Shown: in pieces, positions 24,646-32,268 of the stretch
How positions within the stretch are numbered: the stretch's first letter is position 1
Layout: each line of letters starts with the position of its first letter
From: Candidatus Saccharimonadota bacterium
Lineage (GTDB): Bacteria; Patescibacteriota; Saccharimonadia; Saccharimonadales; UBA4665
Direction of reading: 5' to 3'
NCBI GenBank assembly: GCA_003164595.1
Contig: PLTT01000004.1
Location: forward strand, 1-34,207
Length of the DNA stretch: 34,207 nucleotides
The notes under the pieces: generated by a model
What the model was told of the DNA's origin: nothing
What the model saw: only the letters and a program-made list of their open reading frames with translations
Databases searched by the model: none
Position numbers and translations under genes: made by a program

Positions 24646-27600
24646 ATTGTAGCGAGTCTATCAGGTCTTGTTCGAAAGCCAGAATGCCACTTAGATCTTT
24701 TTTATATTTTGTGACATCGGGGAAATCCAGGTTTTGGATATGCTGCCAGACGGCCTTGATCAGTAGCGTAAAGTGAGCCAGTTCTGTTTCGTCAATACTC
24801 AGTACTAGGTCATCGACCAAGTTTTCGCGGTCATTGGGCTCGATAAACTCTAGAGCCCCAGTGTTGACTACTAGTTTTTTCTGATAACTGGCTGAGTGTT
24901 CGATTAATAGTTTATAGAACATTAACTGATAAGCGTACTGATGGAGTTTAACTTTCTCGTAAGAGTCTTTTGGTTGCCAGGAGGTTTCGGGCTTGCCGGT
25001 TTTAAAGTCTACGACATGAGCCTTATTGCCATTAATCTGTAGTTTGTCGATCTTGCCGCTTAGCCTGGCCTCGCCGATCAGTACTCCGTCGTTATGAAAG
25101 CCTCGTTCGATTACGTCGTTCTTATTAAACTTTGCTCCGCGCTCTGATATATATTGGTTCAAAGTGCTTATTCCCCGCTCGTTCATTATGGTAAGGTCAC
25201 TTGGGCGCAGGTGCTTCTTACTTAGTACGTCAGTAAAATATTCATTGATTAGTTTTTGACCGGGCAGTTTATCGTCTTTACGCAGATTGAGGTAAGTCCA
25301 CTGCAAGGTTTTATGGACGGCATCGCCGTAAGCGGCGGCCGGGCTGGGAGCCATCGGAAAGCGCAGTAGATTGTGCGTTAGAAAGTAGTTTGGCCCTTTG
25401 TCACGGCTGACGTCCAGGAAATTGTTTAAATGGGTAACCGGTAGCTTGTAGTCTTTGAGGATTGGCTCGAAGAGTTGTTTTTCGTCGGCAATTACCTGGT
25501 GGAATCGGTAAGCCCAGTCGGTAGATAGGATCTCTATGGCTTCCGCTGAAGTTGGCTTTAGGTTCAACGTTGGAGCCAGACGAGGATCAGGCGCTTCGCC
25601 CTCAACGCTATTGCCACCAATGAAACTTAAGCCCGGAGACACTTTGGAATCGAGGTTATGGGTGTAGCTAGTAATTATTAGATCGTGTTTGGCTCTGGTC
25701 ATGGCTACGTAGAGCAGTCGTAGTTTATCGTTATCCTTACTACCGGCCGGTTCGATCGGTAAGTTGTTGGGCAGAGCGATGCGTGAGCTGCGGCTGCGGG
25801 CGGTCGGTCCCCAGACTTCATCCTGAGCGTTGATAACAAATACTATTTCGAATTCTAGGCCTTTGGCTTTGTAGGCGGTCATTAGCTGGACGGCGTTGGT
25901 GGTCTGGGTGTGGGGGTTCTCGTCAATTATCTTGAGCTTGGCCTGCTGATGAAGATCGCAAAAACTTATTAGATCCTCTGCCTTCAGGAAGCTATTTGGC
26001 TGCCACTGACGCAGTCTCTGTCTTAGTGTGGCAATTTGTCCTAGTAATTCTAAATAGCGGTCTGTGGCGTCGCTGAAACGCTTAGGAGAAAAATGATAGC
26101 TTCTCATTGGCGAGTTGTACTGATCTTTGGTCGGCTGTTCCTCGCCCATCAGCTCATCAAGGATATATTCCAGCGGTTCGAGACTGCTGGCTTCGGCTAG
26201 TTTGTTAAACCATTTTACGATTGCGACAATCTTTTGATTTTTTGATTTAAGCAATCCAGCTAGCCAGTGGATATGGTGGTCATAACAATCCAGCGAAATG
26301 TTTATAAGCTCGATGGGGTCGATATCAAAAAACTCATAAGCTAGCACCCGGCTGATTAGCTCATCGACTTGATCCTGCTGGTTGTGACTTAGAGCTACTA
26401 TTAGCTTGGTCATAGTAATCAGCTGCAGGATAATCGGCGAATCTAGGATATCGTCGCGGCGCTCGTAGGCGATTGGGATATCCTGATTACCAAGATATGG
26501 CAATAATCTCTCCAGGTATTTGTGCTTTGGCGATAGGATGGCAATTTGTTCGGGAGCAATCCCAGCCTCTAAGTAACTTTTGACGCTCCTAGCTATCCAG
26601 TCATATTCGGCAAGCTCACTGGAGAAAACATCGTGTTGCAGCTGTTTGGTATCAAATTTTTTCTTGGCCAGCAGTTCTTTAGCGGCAATCGGCAAGATCG
26701 ACTCCAGCCGATCGGTTACTTTTTGAGCTATAAGACTACTTACCTCAATAATGTCCTCACTCGAGCGGTAGTTCTCTCTTAGGCTAATAATCTTAACGTC
26801 TTTGTACATTGAGGCAAAACTAACCATATTGGACACTTCAGCTCCTTGGAAGGCATAGATTGCTTGGTCGTCGTCGCCGACCACCATGATATTGGGACGC
26901 TGTTCAAATAGCGGGTTATCGCCAAGGCTAGTTAGCATTTTAAGCTGGGCTTTGTTGGTGTCCTGGAACTCGTCAACGAGGATATATTGGTATCTCTCCT
27001 GCAGGGTTAGCCTTAAGTCGGCCGATTCTTCCAGGGCGCTGACTACTTCTACGATCATATCGTCAAAGTCGTATAGTCCGGTTTCAGCCATCTTGTCGAT
27101 CATTTGTTGATAGATGTTGCCAACGGCGTGCATTTTGCGGTAATTCTTGCCAGCGTCTTTGAAGACGTGCTGATTATCTTCATTTTTGTTGCACCAGTCA
27201 TTGCGCCAGGCGGTAATTAGCGGAGCGTAGCGTTTGGACTCATCAGTGCCGGCAATTGCCTGCTCCAGTTCGTTGGCGATAGACGTAGCGTAATCCGGGA
27301 AACCGTAAGAGTGCTTGGGGCTAGCCAGCTTTCTAATACTACTTAGGAGTTCTATGTAGTTCGGTAATTCTTTGGGGGAAGTTTTAGCGGCAAAGACCTC
27401 GGCTATTTGTCCTGAGAGAGCGTCCATAGTTGCCTTGTTGGCTTCCAGGATAACGTGCAAGGCGGTTGGGGTAATGGCATTTTGTTTTAGATAGCTGATT
27501 AGGCTAAGAGTATCTTTTAAAAATAAGAAGTCATCGCCAAGACGGGCGCTCAAAGGATTGGAATGGCTAAGCGTTTCAAACAATCCGTGCATAATTTCAT

Positions 27601-27964
27601 AGCGGCCTAGTTCATCAACTTGTTGGGTAAGTTGGCGGCTCAGAAAGTAGTCCGGGTTATTCATAATGATTTCACTGCCGAAACTATGGAAGGTTTGAAT
27701 AGCGACGTGAGATGAGGCCTGCCCGATAATTGATTGCAGTCTATCTCGCATATTTCTAGCAGCGTTGTCGGTGAAAGTCAGACAAAGAATGTTACTGGGG
27801 CTGGTGTCGATCTGTTTAATAATATTGGCTACCCGAACTGATAGTAGCTGGGTTTTACCAGTTCCCGGCCCGGCCAGAACCAGCAGTGGCCCGTCAATAT
27901 AATCTACGGCGGCCTTCTGGGCATCGTTGAGCTGTTTATAGGCAGTCACAAAACTGGTTTCCAT
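24644..27964 (-). CDS. UvrD/PcrA-type helicase fused to a RecB-family nuclease domain
   Basis: This 1106-residue protein combines a superfamily 1 helicase with a C-terminal PD-(D/E)XK nuclease, as in RecB, AddA and AdnA. Helicase motifs appear in order: Walker A AGPGTGKT (31-38), CLTFTDNAARNM, YILVDEFQDTNKAQ, VVGDDDQAIYAFQGA, SLRENYRSSEDI, AYKAKGLEFEIVFV, and LLYVAMTRAKHDL. Nuclease motifs are GDAVHKTLQW (about residue 883), GKIDKL, DFKTGK (about 986-991), and the LHQYAYQ tract (QxxxY type). All catalytic residues appear present. It probably processes double-strand breaks for recombination. TAATAT (complement of 27972-27977) ends 7 nt before the ATG, so the transcript is probably leaderless. 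Confidence 0.9.
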   Translation of the reverse strand: METSFVTAYKQLNDAQKAAVDYIDGPLLVLAGPGTGKTQLLSVRVANIIKQIDTSPSNILCLTFTDNAARNMRDRLQSIIGQASSHVAIQTFHSFGSEIIMNNPDYFLSRQLTQQVDELGRYEIMHGLFETLSHSNPLSARLGDDFLFLKDTLSLISYLKQNAITPTALHVILEANKATMDALSGQIAEVFAAKTSPKELPNYIELLSSIRKLASPKHSYGFPDYATSIANELEQAIAGTDESKRYAPLITAWRNDWCNKNEDNQHVFKDAGKNYRKMHAVGNIYQQMIDKMAETGLYDFDDMIVEVVSALEESADLRLTLQERYQYILVDEFQDTNKAQLKMLTSLGDNPLFEQRPNIMVVGDDDQAIYAFQGAEVSNMVSFASMYKDVKIISLRENYRSSEDIIEVSSLIAQKVTDRLESILPIAAKELLAKKKFDTKQLQHDVFSSELAEYDWIARSVKSYLEAGIAPEQIAILSPKHKYLERLLPYLGNQDIPIAYERRDDILDSPIILQLITMTKLIVALSHNQQDQVDELISRVLAYEFFDIDPIELINISLDCYDHHIHWLAGLLKSKNQKIVAIVKWFNKLAEASSLEPLEYILDELMGEEQPTKDQYNSPMRSYHFSPKRFSDATDRYLELLGQIATLRQRLRQWQPNSFLKAEDLISFCDLHQQAKLKIIDENPHTQTTNAVQLMTAYKAKGLEFEIVFVINAQDEVWGPTARSRSSRIALPNNLPIEPAGSKDNDKLRLLYVAMTRAKHDLIITSYTHNLDSKVSPGLSFIGGNSVEGEAPDPRLAPTLNLKPTSAEAIEILSTDWAYRFHQVIADEKQLFEPILKDYKLPVTHLNNFLDVSRDKGPNYFLTHNLLRFPMAPSPAAAYGDAVHKTLQWTYLNLRKDDKLPGQKLINEYFTDVLSKKHLRPSDLTIMNERGISTLNQYISERGAKFNKNDVIERGFHNDGVLIGEARLSGKIDKLQINGNKAHVVDFKTGKPETSWQPKDSYEKVKLHQYAYQLMFYKLLIEHSASYQKKLVVNTGALEFIEPNDRENLVDDLVLSIDETELAHFTLLIKAVWQHIQNLDFPDVTKYKKDLSGILAFEQDLIDSLQ

Positions 27965-27998
27965 CTAAGCTATATTATGGCACGGACTACGAAATTAA

Positions 27999-29192
27999 TT
28001 AGTCTTTTGCGAAATTATCGCTGCACTGAGGGCAGTCTTCTTGGCTGCCGAACTCGGTAATAAACTGGCGGGAAGCTTTTTGCAAAGGCTCAAAGCTTTT
28101 AAAAGCTTTTAAATCAGCCGCTTCTCTTAGCCACCAGCCAAGACGTCCATAGATAATGTGACTTCCCCACTGGACGGCTGCCCATTTGGGGCCGGCTGGA
28201 ATGATGGTGATCGGTTGTTTGGCTATGTACTTTCTTGGTTTCTTGCCGGAAGCTCCGCGGATAAGATTACGGGCTACAAATTCGCCGTCATGAATTGCTG
28301 TTTGGGCCATACCGCTGTAGGCAGTGGCGGCGTCATCCCCAATAACATAGATATTGTCCTCGGCTTGCAGATAATCATTAACCACCACTTTGCCGTGGTC
28401 GCTCATAATAAAGTCATTGGCCTTAAAGAAGGGGTTGGTCGCCATGCCGGCTGTCCAGATTACGCTATGGCTGGTTAGTGGTTTGCCGCTGATCATCAGG
28501 CTATCGGCTGTTTCGCCCTCTACGGTCTGCCCGACGTAGATTTTTACTCCTTGGTTACGCAGCTGGTGGGCGATTGTGCGGCCCATACTTTTAGGCAGTC
28601 TTGGCAGTAACCTAGGGGCGGCTTCAACTAGATCAATGTGAGCCCGGCGGTGCCGAATGCCGTGACTAGTCATAATCTGCTTCATATAAACACTCATCGC
28701 TCCGGCCAGTTCAATACCTGTTGGTCCACCGCCAATGATGATGTAGTTGTTGTCCGGTTCCCGGCCATCGGTCAGCTGAGCATGCAGGTGTTTTTTTAGT
28801 TTCTCTACTTCCTCAATAGATTTGGTGCCGTAGGCAAATTCATCAAGTCCCTTAATTCCAAAGTAATTGGTTACTACTCCAAGCGACAGGATTAGTTTAT
28901 CGAAGTGAATCGTTTGTCCGCTCTCCAGTTTAACTTCGCGGGTATCTCTATCTAGACTTACGGCTTTACCAATAACAATGTCGATATTGGGCGTACTAAA
29001 GATGTCAGCGAAAGATAGCCTAGATTGGGCTATTCGGCCACCGGTAGCCGTATGGTACAAACTTGGGAAATACTGAAAATAGTCCTTGTCTGAAACTAGA
29101 GTAACGGCGTAACGAGAATCTTTAGCTAGATCCAGTGCGGCCTTGATCCCGCCGAAACCACCGCCAACTATAACTACGTGAGGAATTTTCAT
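27999..29192 (-). CDS. ndh: Type II NADH dehydrogenase (Ndh-2)
   Basis: This 397-residue flavoprotein oxidises NADH and passes electrons to quinone without pumping protons. The FAD dinucleotide fold is at VVIVGGGFGGIKAALDL (7-23), the NADH fold at IIIGGGPTGIELAG (about 151-164), and a flavin-binding ENIYVIGDDAA follows (about 288). The C-terminal part is amphipathic, as in membrane-associated Ndh-2. It may be the main NADH entry point, since the complex-I-like operon here cannot transfer electrons. TAAAAT (complement of 29201-29206), preceded by TGC, ends 8 nt before the ATG. A palindrome separates it from the divergent FAD-linked dehydrogenase. Confidence 0.9.
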   Translation of the reverse strand: MKIPHVVIVGGGFGGIKAALDLAKDSRYAVTLVSDKDYFQYFPSLYHTATGGRIAQSRLSFADIFSTPNIDIVIGKAVSLDRDTREVKLESGQTIHFDKLILSLGVVTNYFGIKGLDEFAYGTKSIEEVEKLKKHLHAQLTDGREPDNNYIIIGGGPTGIELAGAMSVYMKQIMTSHGIRHRRAHIDLVEAAPRLLPRLPKSMGRTIAHQLRNQGVKIYVGQTVEGETADSLMISGKPLTSHSVIWTAGMATNPFFKANDFIMSDHGKVVVNDYLQAEDNIYVIGDDAATAYSGMAQTAIHDGEFVARNLIRGASGKKPRKYIAKQPITIIPAGPKWAAVQWGSHIIYGRLGWWLREAADLKAFKSFEPLQKASRQFITEFGSQEDCPQCSDNFAKD

Positions 29193-29219
29193 TTATTTCT
29201 ATTTTAGCATAAGCACTCT

Positions 29220-29239
29220 TGCCAAATTTAACTTTGGCA
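29220..29239. promoter_or_regulatory. Palindrome between divergent respiratory genes
   Basis: TGCCAAA (29220-29226) and TTTGGCA (29233-29239) are perfect 7-bp inverted arms around TTTAAC. It lies in the 63-nt divergent gap between ndh and the D-lactate dehydrogenase-like gene. Either arm offers a TTGNCA-like -35. It could be a repressor or redox-sensor operator controlling both genes; the regulator is unknown. Confidence 0.5.
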
Positions 29240-29255
29240 GTTAAGCTATTTATCA

Positions 29256-30920
29256 GTGGATGAAATAAAACAAAAATTAGTTGAATCAGGCTTCGCTGGC
29301 GATATTGACGATTCGGCGACAGCTAAAGAATTTTACTCCCATGATGCCTCATTTTTTGAAGTTAGGCCGGAACTGGTTGTTAAGCCTAAAGATGGGGCTG
29401 ATGTCTCCAAGCTTGTTGCACTAGTCGCTGGCTGCAAAGCCAGCAACCCTAATCTGTCGGTTACTGCACGCTCAGCTGGAACTTGTATGTCCGGCGGCTC
29501 GATAAACGATTCTATTATTGTAGATTTTTCCAAGTACTTTACGGCTATTGAACATGTTGATGCGACCTCGGCCCAAGTTCAGCCGGGAGTCTTTTATAGG
29601 GACTTTGAGGTTGAAACTTTTAAACATAAAGCTTTGATGCCATCTTTCCCGGCTAGTCGTGATCTGTGTATGATTGGTGGCATGGTTAACAATAACGCCG
29701 GCGGAGAAAAATCCCTGGAGTTTGGTAAGACCGAGAACTTCGTTACCCAGCTTAGAGCCATCTTTGCTGACGGCGTCGAGAGAACAGTTAAGCCACTTAG
29801 TAAGACAGAGCTCAATATAGTAATGGGACAGAACAACTTTGAAGGTGAAGTCTATTCCAAGATCTTTAAGTTAGTTGATGATAATTATGATGCTATTAAG
29901 GCTGCTAAGCCGCATGTTACCAAGAACTCCACTGGCTATAACCTATGGGATGTCTGGGATCGTGAGACAGGGATATTTGATCTGACCAAACTGATTGTAG
30001 GAGCTCAAGGAACGCTATGTCTGACTACCGATGTCTGGTTTAAGCTGGTACCGCAGCGGCTGCACTCTGGACTACTAGTCCTTTTTCTAAGAGATATCGA
30101 TGACCTTGGAGAAATTATTCCAACAGTTATGGCCACTAAGCCGGCGACTTTCGAGAGTTTTGATGATGCTACGCTTTGGTTGGCGATTCGTTTTATGCCA
30201 AGCTTCTTAAAACTACTTGGTTGGAAGAAGTTTATTCATTTGCTTGTTACCCTTATACCAGATGGCGTGCAGTTACTGCGCGGTATTCCAAAGCTTATCC
30301 TGATGGTTGAATATAACGGCGACAGCGAAGAGGAAGTTCGGGAGAAGATTAAATCTCTTCACCGAAGTTTAAAACAGCACAAAGCCCGTTATGAGATTAA
30401 CGGTTTTGAAGAGGACGCCACTGAGGGCAAGAGTGAAAAGTTCTGGGTTATGCGCCGTCAGAGTTTTAACCTACTTAGATCCAAAGTTAAAGACAAGCAC
30501 ACTGCCCCGTTCATCGATGACCTGGTAGTTAATCCTCCCTACTTAACTGACTTCCTACCTCAACTTAGAAAGATTATTAAGAAGTATCAGCTGATGGCCA
30601 CGATTGCCGGGCATATGGGTGATGGCAACTTCCACATTATTCCGCTTATGAAACTGGAAGAGCCAAGCGAACGGGCTAAACTTTTACCTGCTATGAAGGA
30701 GGTCAATGATTTGGTGCTGAAATATCACGGCAGTCTAAGCGGTGAGCATAATGATGGACTGATCCGCGGGCCGTGGCTCGAGCAGATGTATGGCACCGAA
30801 GTTCTAAATCTATTTAAAGAAGCCAAAAGTATTATGGATCCGCAGGATATCTTCAACCCGCACAAGAAAACTGATGCTAATTGGGACTACAGTTTTAGTC
30901 ACATTCGTTCGCATTTTTAA
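29256..30920 (+). CDS. FAD-linked dehydrogenase, D-lactate dehydrogenase (cytochrome)/GlcD-like
   Basis: This 554-residue flavoprotein of the vanillyl-alcohol oxidase/PCMH family has an FAD-binding domain with VTARSAGTCMSGGSI (about 68-82), IGGMVNNNAGGEKSLEFG (about 142-160) and VGAQGTLC. The C-terminal oxidase domain carries AGHMGDGNFH and SGEHNDGLIRG, and it ends in MDPQDIFNPHKK. The family oxidises 2-hydroxy acids such as D-lactate or glycolate and gives electrons to quinone. No C-terminal iron-sulfur domain is fused. GTG 29256 is the start; an ATG at 29260 is out of frame. It is divergent from ndh. The actual substrate cannot be decided. Confidence 0.8.
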   Translation: MDEIKQKLVESGFAGDIDDSATAKEFYSHDASFFEVRPELVVKPKDGADVSKLVALVAGCKASNPNLSVTARSAGTCMSGGSINDSIIVDFSKYFTAIEHVDATSAQVQPGVFYRDFEVETFKHKALMPSFPASRDLCMIGGMVNNNAGGEKSLEFGKTENFVTQLRAIFADGVERTVKPLSKTELNIVMGQNNFEGEVYSKIFKLVDDNYDAIKAAKPHVTKNSTGYNLWDVWDRETGIFDLTKLIVGAQGTLCLTTDVWFKLVPQRLHSGLLVLFLRDIDDLGEIIPTVMATKPATFESFDDATLWLAIRFMPSFLKLLGWKKFIHLLVTLIPDGVQLLRGIPKLILMVEYNGDSEEEVREKIKSLHRSLKQHKARYEINGFEEDATEGKSEKFWVMRRQSFNLLRSKVKDKHTAPFIDDLVVNPPYLTDFLPQLRKIIKKYQLMATIAGHMGDGNFHIIPLMKLEEPSERAKLLPAMKEVNDLVLKYHGSLSGEHNDGLIRGPWLEQMYGTEVLNLFKEAKSIMDPQDIFNPHKKTDANWDYSFSHIRSHF

Positions 30921-30939
30921 GAAGTAAAAGTCAATACAT

Positions 30940-30969
30940 AAAAAAAAGAACCTTTTTAGGGGCTCTTTT
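30940..30969 (-). terminator. Intrinsic terminator, minus strand
   Basis: On the minus strand AAAAGAGCC (from 30969) pairs with GGTTCTTTT (one mismatch) around a short CC-TAAAAA loop, and a run of eight Ts follows (30947-30940). It ends the predicted small RNA. In the plus direction the same hairpin may also slow transcription from the dehydrogenase gene. Confidence 0.75.
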
Positions 30970-31035
30970 CTTTGGCTTCCATTATTGCTAATTTGGCCTC
31001 ATTACCTTTCGGTAATGGTCACCTCACGATGACAA
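30940..31035 (-). ncRNA. Candidate small RNA of about 95 nt
   Basis: A near-consensus promoter points into this region, and no gene of useful length lies in it. The RNA would begin near 31034 and contain two hairpins: GTCA-8 nt-TGAC, and CATTACC-GAAA-GGTAATG, a perfect 7-bp stem with a GNRA tetraloop (31017-31000). The terminator follows. The longest reading frame encodes only 8 residues. It did not match tmRNA, SRP RNA, 6S RNA or a riboswitch I know. It lies between the dehydrogenase and the TatA-like gene. Confidence 0.6.
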
Positions 31036-31040
31036 TATCT

Positions 31041-31069
31041 AATATAGTCTCATGTAAATAGGCTGTCAA
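31041..31069 (-). promoter_or_regulatory. Consensus promoter of the candidate small RNA
   Basis: On the minus strand TTGACA (complement of 31064-31069) and TATATT (complement of 31041-31046) are 17 nt apart. This is the strongest promoter match I found in the window. Confidence 0.8.
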
Positions 31070-31156
31070 CAGAAAATACAAATATTACAACGTTTATTTA
31101 TTTCGTATCTGTTATTTCTCTACCTTTTTATTTATTTTGATTTAAATATTGGTAAA

Positions 31157-31288
31157 TTAAGCTGATTTGTTGTGATGACTTTTCAAAGAAAGTCTAAGGC
31201 TTTTAGTGGCTGATTGCACCTTCTTGGATCCCATTAGGATCAGTATTATAAGAACAGCAACTATTACCATCTCTGTTTTTTCTAACAT
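31157..31288 (-). CDS. Very short TatA/E-like membrane protein (43 residues)
   Basis: This 43-residue frame starts MLEKTEMVIVAVLIILILMG, giving one membrane helix. A GSKKV hinge follows (TatA proteins have FGxKKLP), then an amphipathic basic stretch with SATKSLRLSLK and a tail SHHNKSA. This is the helix-hinge-amphipathic helix plan of TatA, the pore-forming part of the twin-arginine exporter, but TatA proteins are normally 60-90 residues. GGAG (complement of 31297-31300) lies 8 nt before the ATG, supporting translation. No TatC or Tat substrate is in the window. It could instead be an unrelated small membrane peptide. Confidence 0.5.
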   Translation of the reverse strand: MLEKTEMVIVAVLIILILMGSKKVQSATKSLRLSLKSHHNKSA

Positions 31289-31336
31289 TTTGTTTTCTCC
31301 ACATTTATTTTTAAACTACTATTTTAATCTTACAAC

Positions 31337-31366
31337 AACCATTTTTAATACGCAAATGGTTTTTTA
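31337..31366. terminator. Weak bidirectional hairpin downstream of the HAD phosphatase gene
   Basis: AACCATTT (31337-31344) and AAATGGTT (31354-31361) form a perfect but AT-rich 8-bp stem. On the plus strand TTTTTAT follows; on the minus strand the follow-up is only TGTTGTA. It may weakly end the phosphatase transcript. Confidence 0.4.
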
Positions 31367-32005
31367 TCCTACTATATCCAGCACTTTCTTAAAATCGTCG
31401 ACTATGTAGGTTGGTTTAAAGTTTTTGAACTCTTCTAAGTCATAGTAGTGGGTATGCTCCGGTGGAAAGAATAGTACTGAGTCTATGCCGACATTGTTAG
31501 CTGCTCCTATATCCTTGTCGCTATCGCCTATCATGATCGTATCCGATTTGGTAGCCTTAAATTCATTAATGGCAATCTCCAATGGTTCTGGGTGAGGTTT
31601 GGTGTTTACTACATCCTCCCTAGTGACAATTACGTCAAAAATCTTGCTTAGGTTATATTTCTTAAGACTATGTAGCACCAAGTGTCGGTTAGATGAGGTT
31701 ACTAGAGCCAGTTTCTTGCCTTTAGACTTCAGGATTTCTAGAACATATAATGCATCTGGGTAGAGTTCAACCTTGGGTAAAAGGTTTTGGACTTCCCCCT
31801 TGATTTCATCAACAATTCCCTCTACGTCTTGAATGCCCAGGCGTTTCATCAACGACTGTAAGTCTGGCAGCCCTTCGATAACTTCCTCTTTGGTATGTTT
31901 ATGATCGTACTTATTGAGTACATCTATAGTGGCTTGGAGCCAAATGTGGAGTGTCTGGGCTAGATTACCATCCCAATCTAGTAGGATGTATTGGTAGGAG
32001 CTCAT
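31364..32005 (-). CDS. HAD-superfamily phosphatase, phosphoglycolate phosphatase-like
   Basis: This 213-residue hydrolase has HAD motif I DWDGNL (Asp nucleophile, about residue 10), motif II TSSNRH, the motif III lysine in TKPHPEP, and motif IV IGDSDKDIGAA. A helical cap domain lies between motifs I and II, as in subfamily IA enzymes such as Gph. Substrates are small phosphorylated metabolites. TATCAT (complement of 32012-32017) ends 6 nt before the ATG, so it may be leaderless. Confidence 0.85.
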   Translation of the reverse strand: MSSYQYILLDWDGNLAQTLHIWLQATIDVLNKYDHKHTKEEVIEGLPDLQSLMKRLGIQDVEGIVDEIKGEVQNLLPKVELYPDALYVLEILKSKGKKLALVTSSNRHLVLHSLKKYNLSKIFDVIVTREDVVNTKPHPEPLEIAINEFKATKSDTIMIGDSDKDIGAANNVGIDSVLFFPPEHTHYYDLEEFKNFKPTYIVDDFKKVLDIVG

Positions 32006-32154
32006 GTGATTATGATATCAGAATTTGTTGTAATAGCTTTCGCTACTACTGAGAATATTTTTCATAGGATATATGGCTCCTGAAGGTTTCTCAAGACAAA
32101 GAGGCATCAGATAGGTTTGAACATTTACGCTCGTTGTAAGTCGCTCGATATGAG

Positions 32155-32256
32155 TTACGTCCCCAGCTTCTGAGTGGTCGCATTAATATCCTGCATGGTT
32201 ACTTTGGTAATATCACTATGATTCAACACTACACCCATAAGGGATAACATTGTCAT
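32155..32256 (-). other. Short frame of 33 residues in a 263-nt gap
   Basis: The gap 32006-32268 after the membrane glycosyltransferase holds one frame beginning MTMLSLMGVV and ending in TTQKLGT, with no Shine-Dalgarno sequence and no -10 box. It may be untranslated sequence or a gene remnant. I see no hairpin with a T tract, and no other feature, in this gap. Confidence 0.2.
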
Positions 32257-32268
32257 GTAGTTAGCTTG

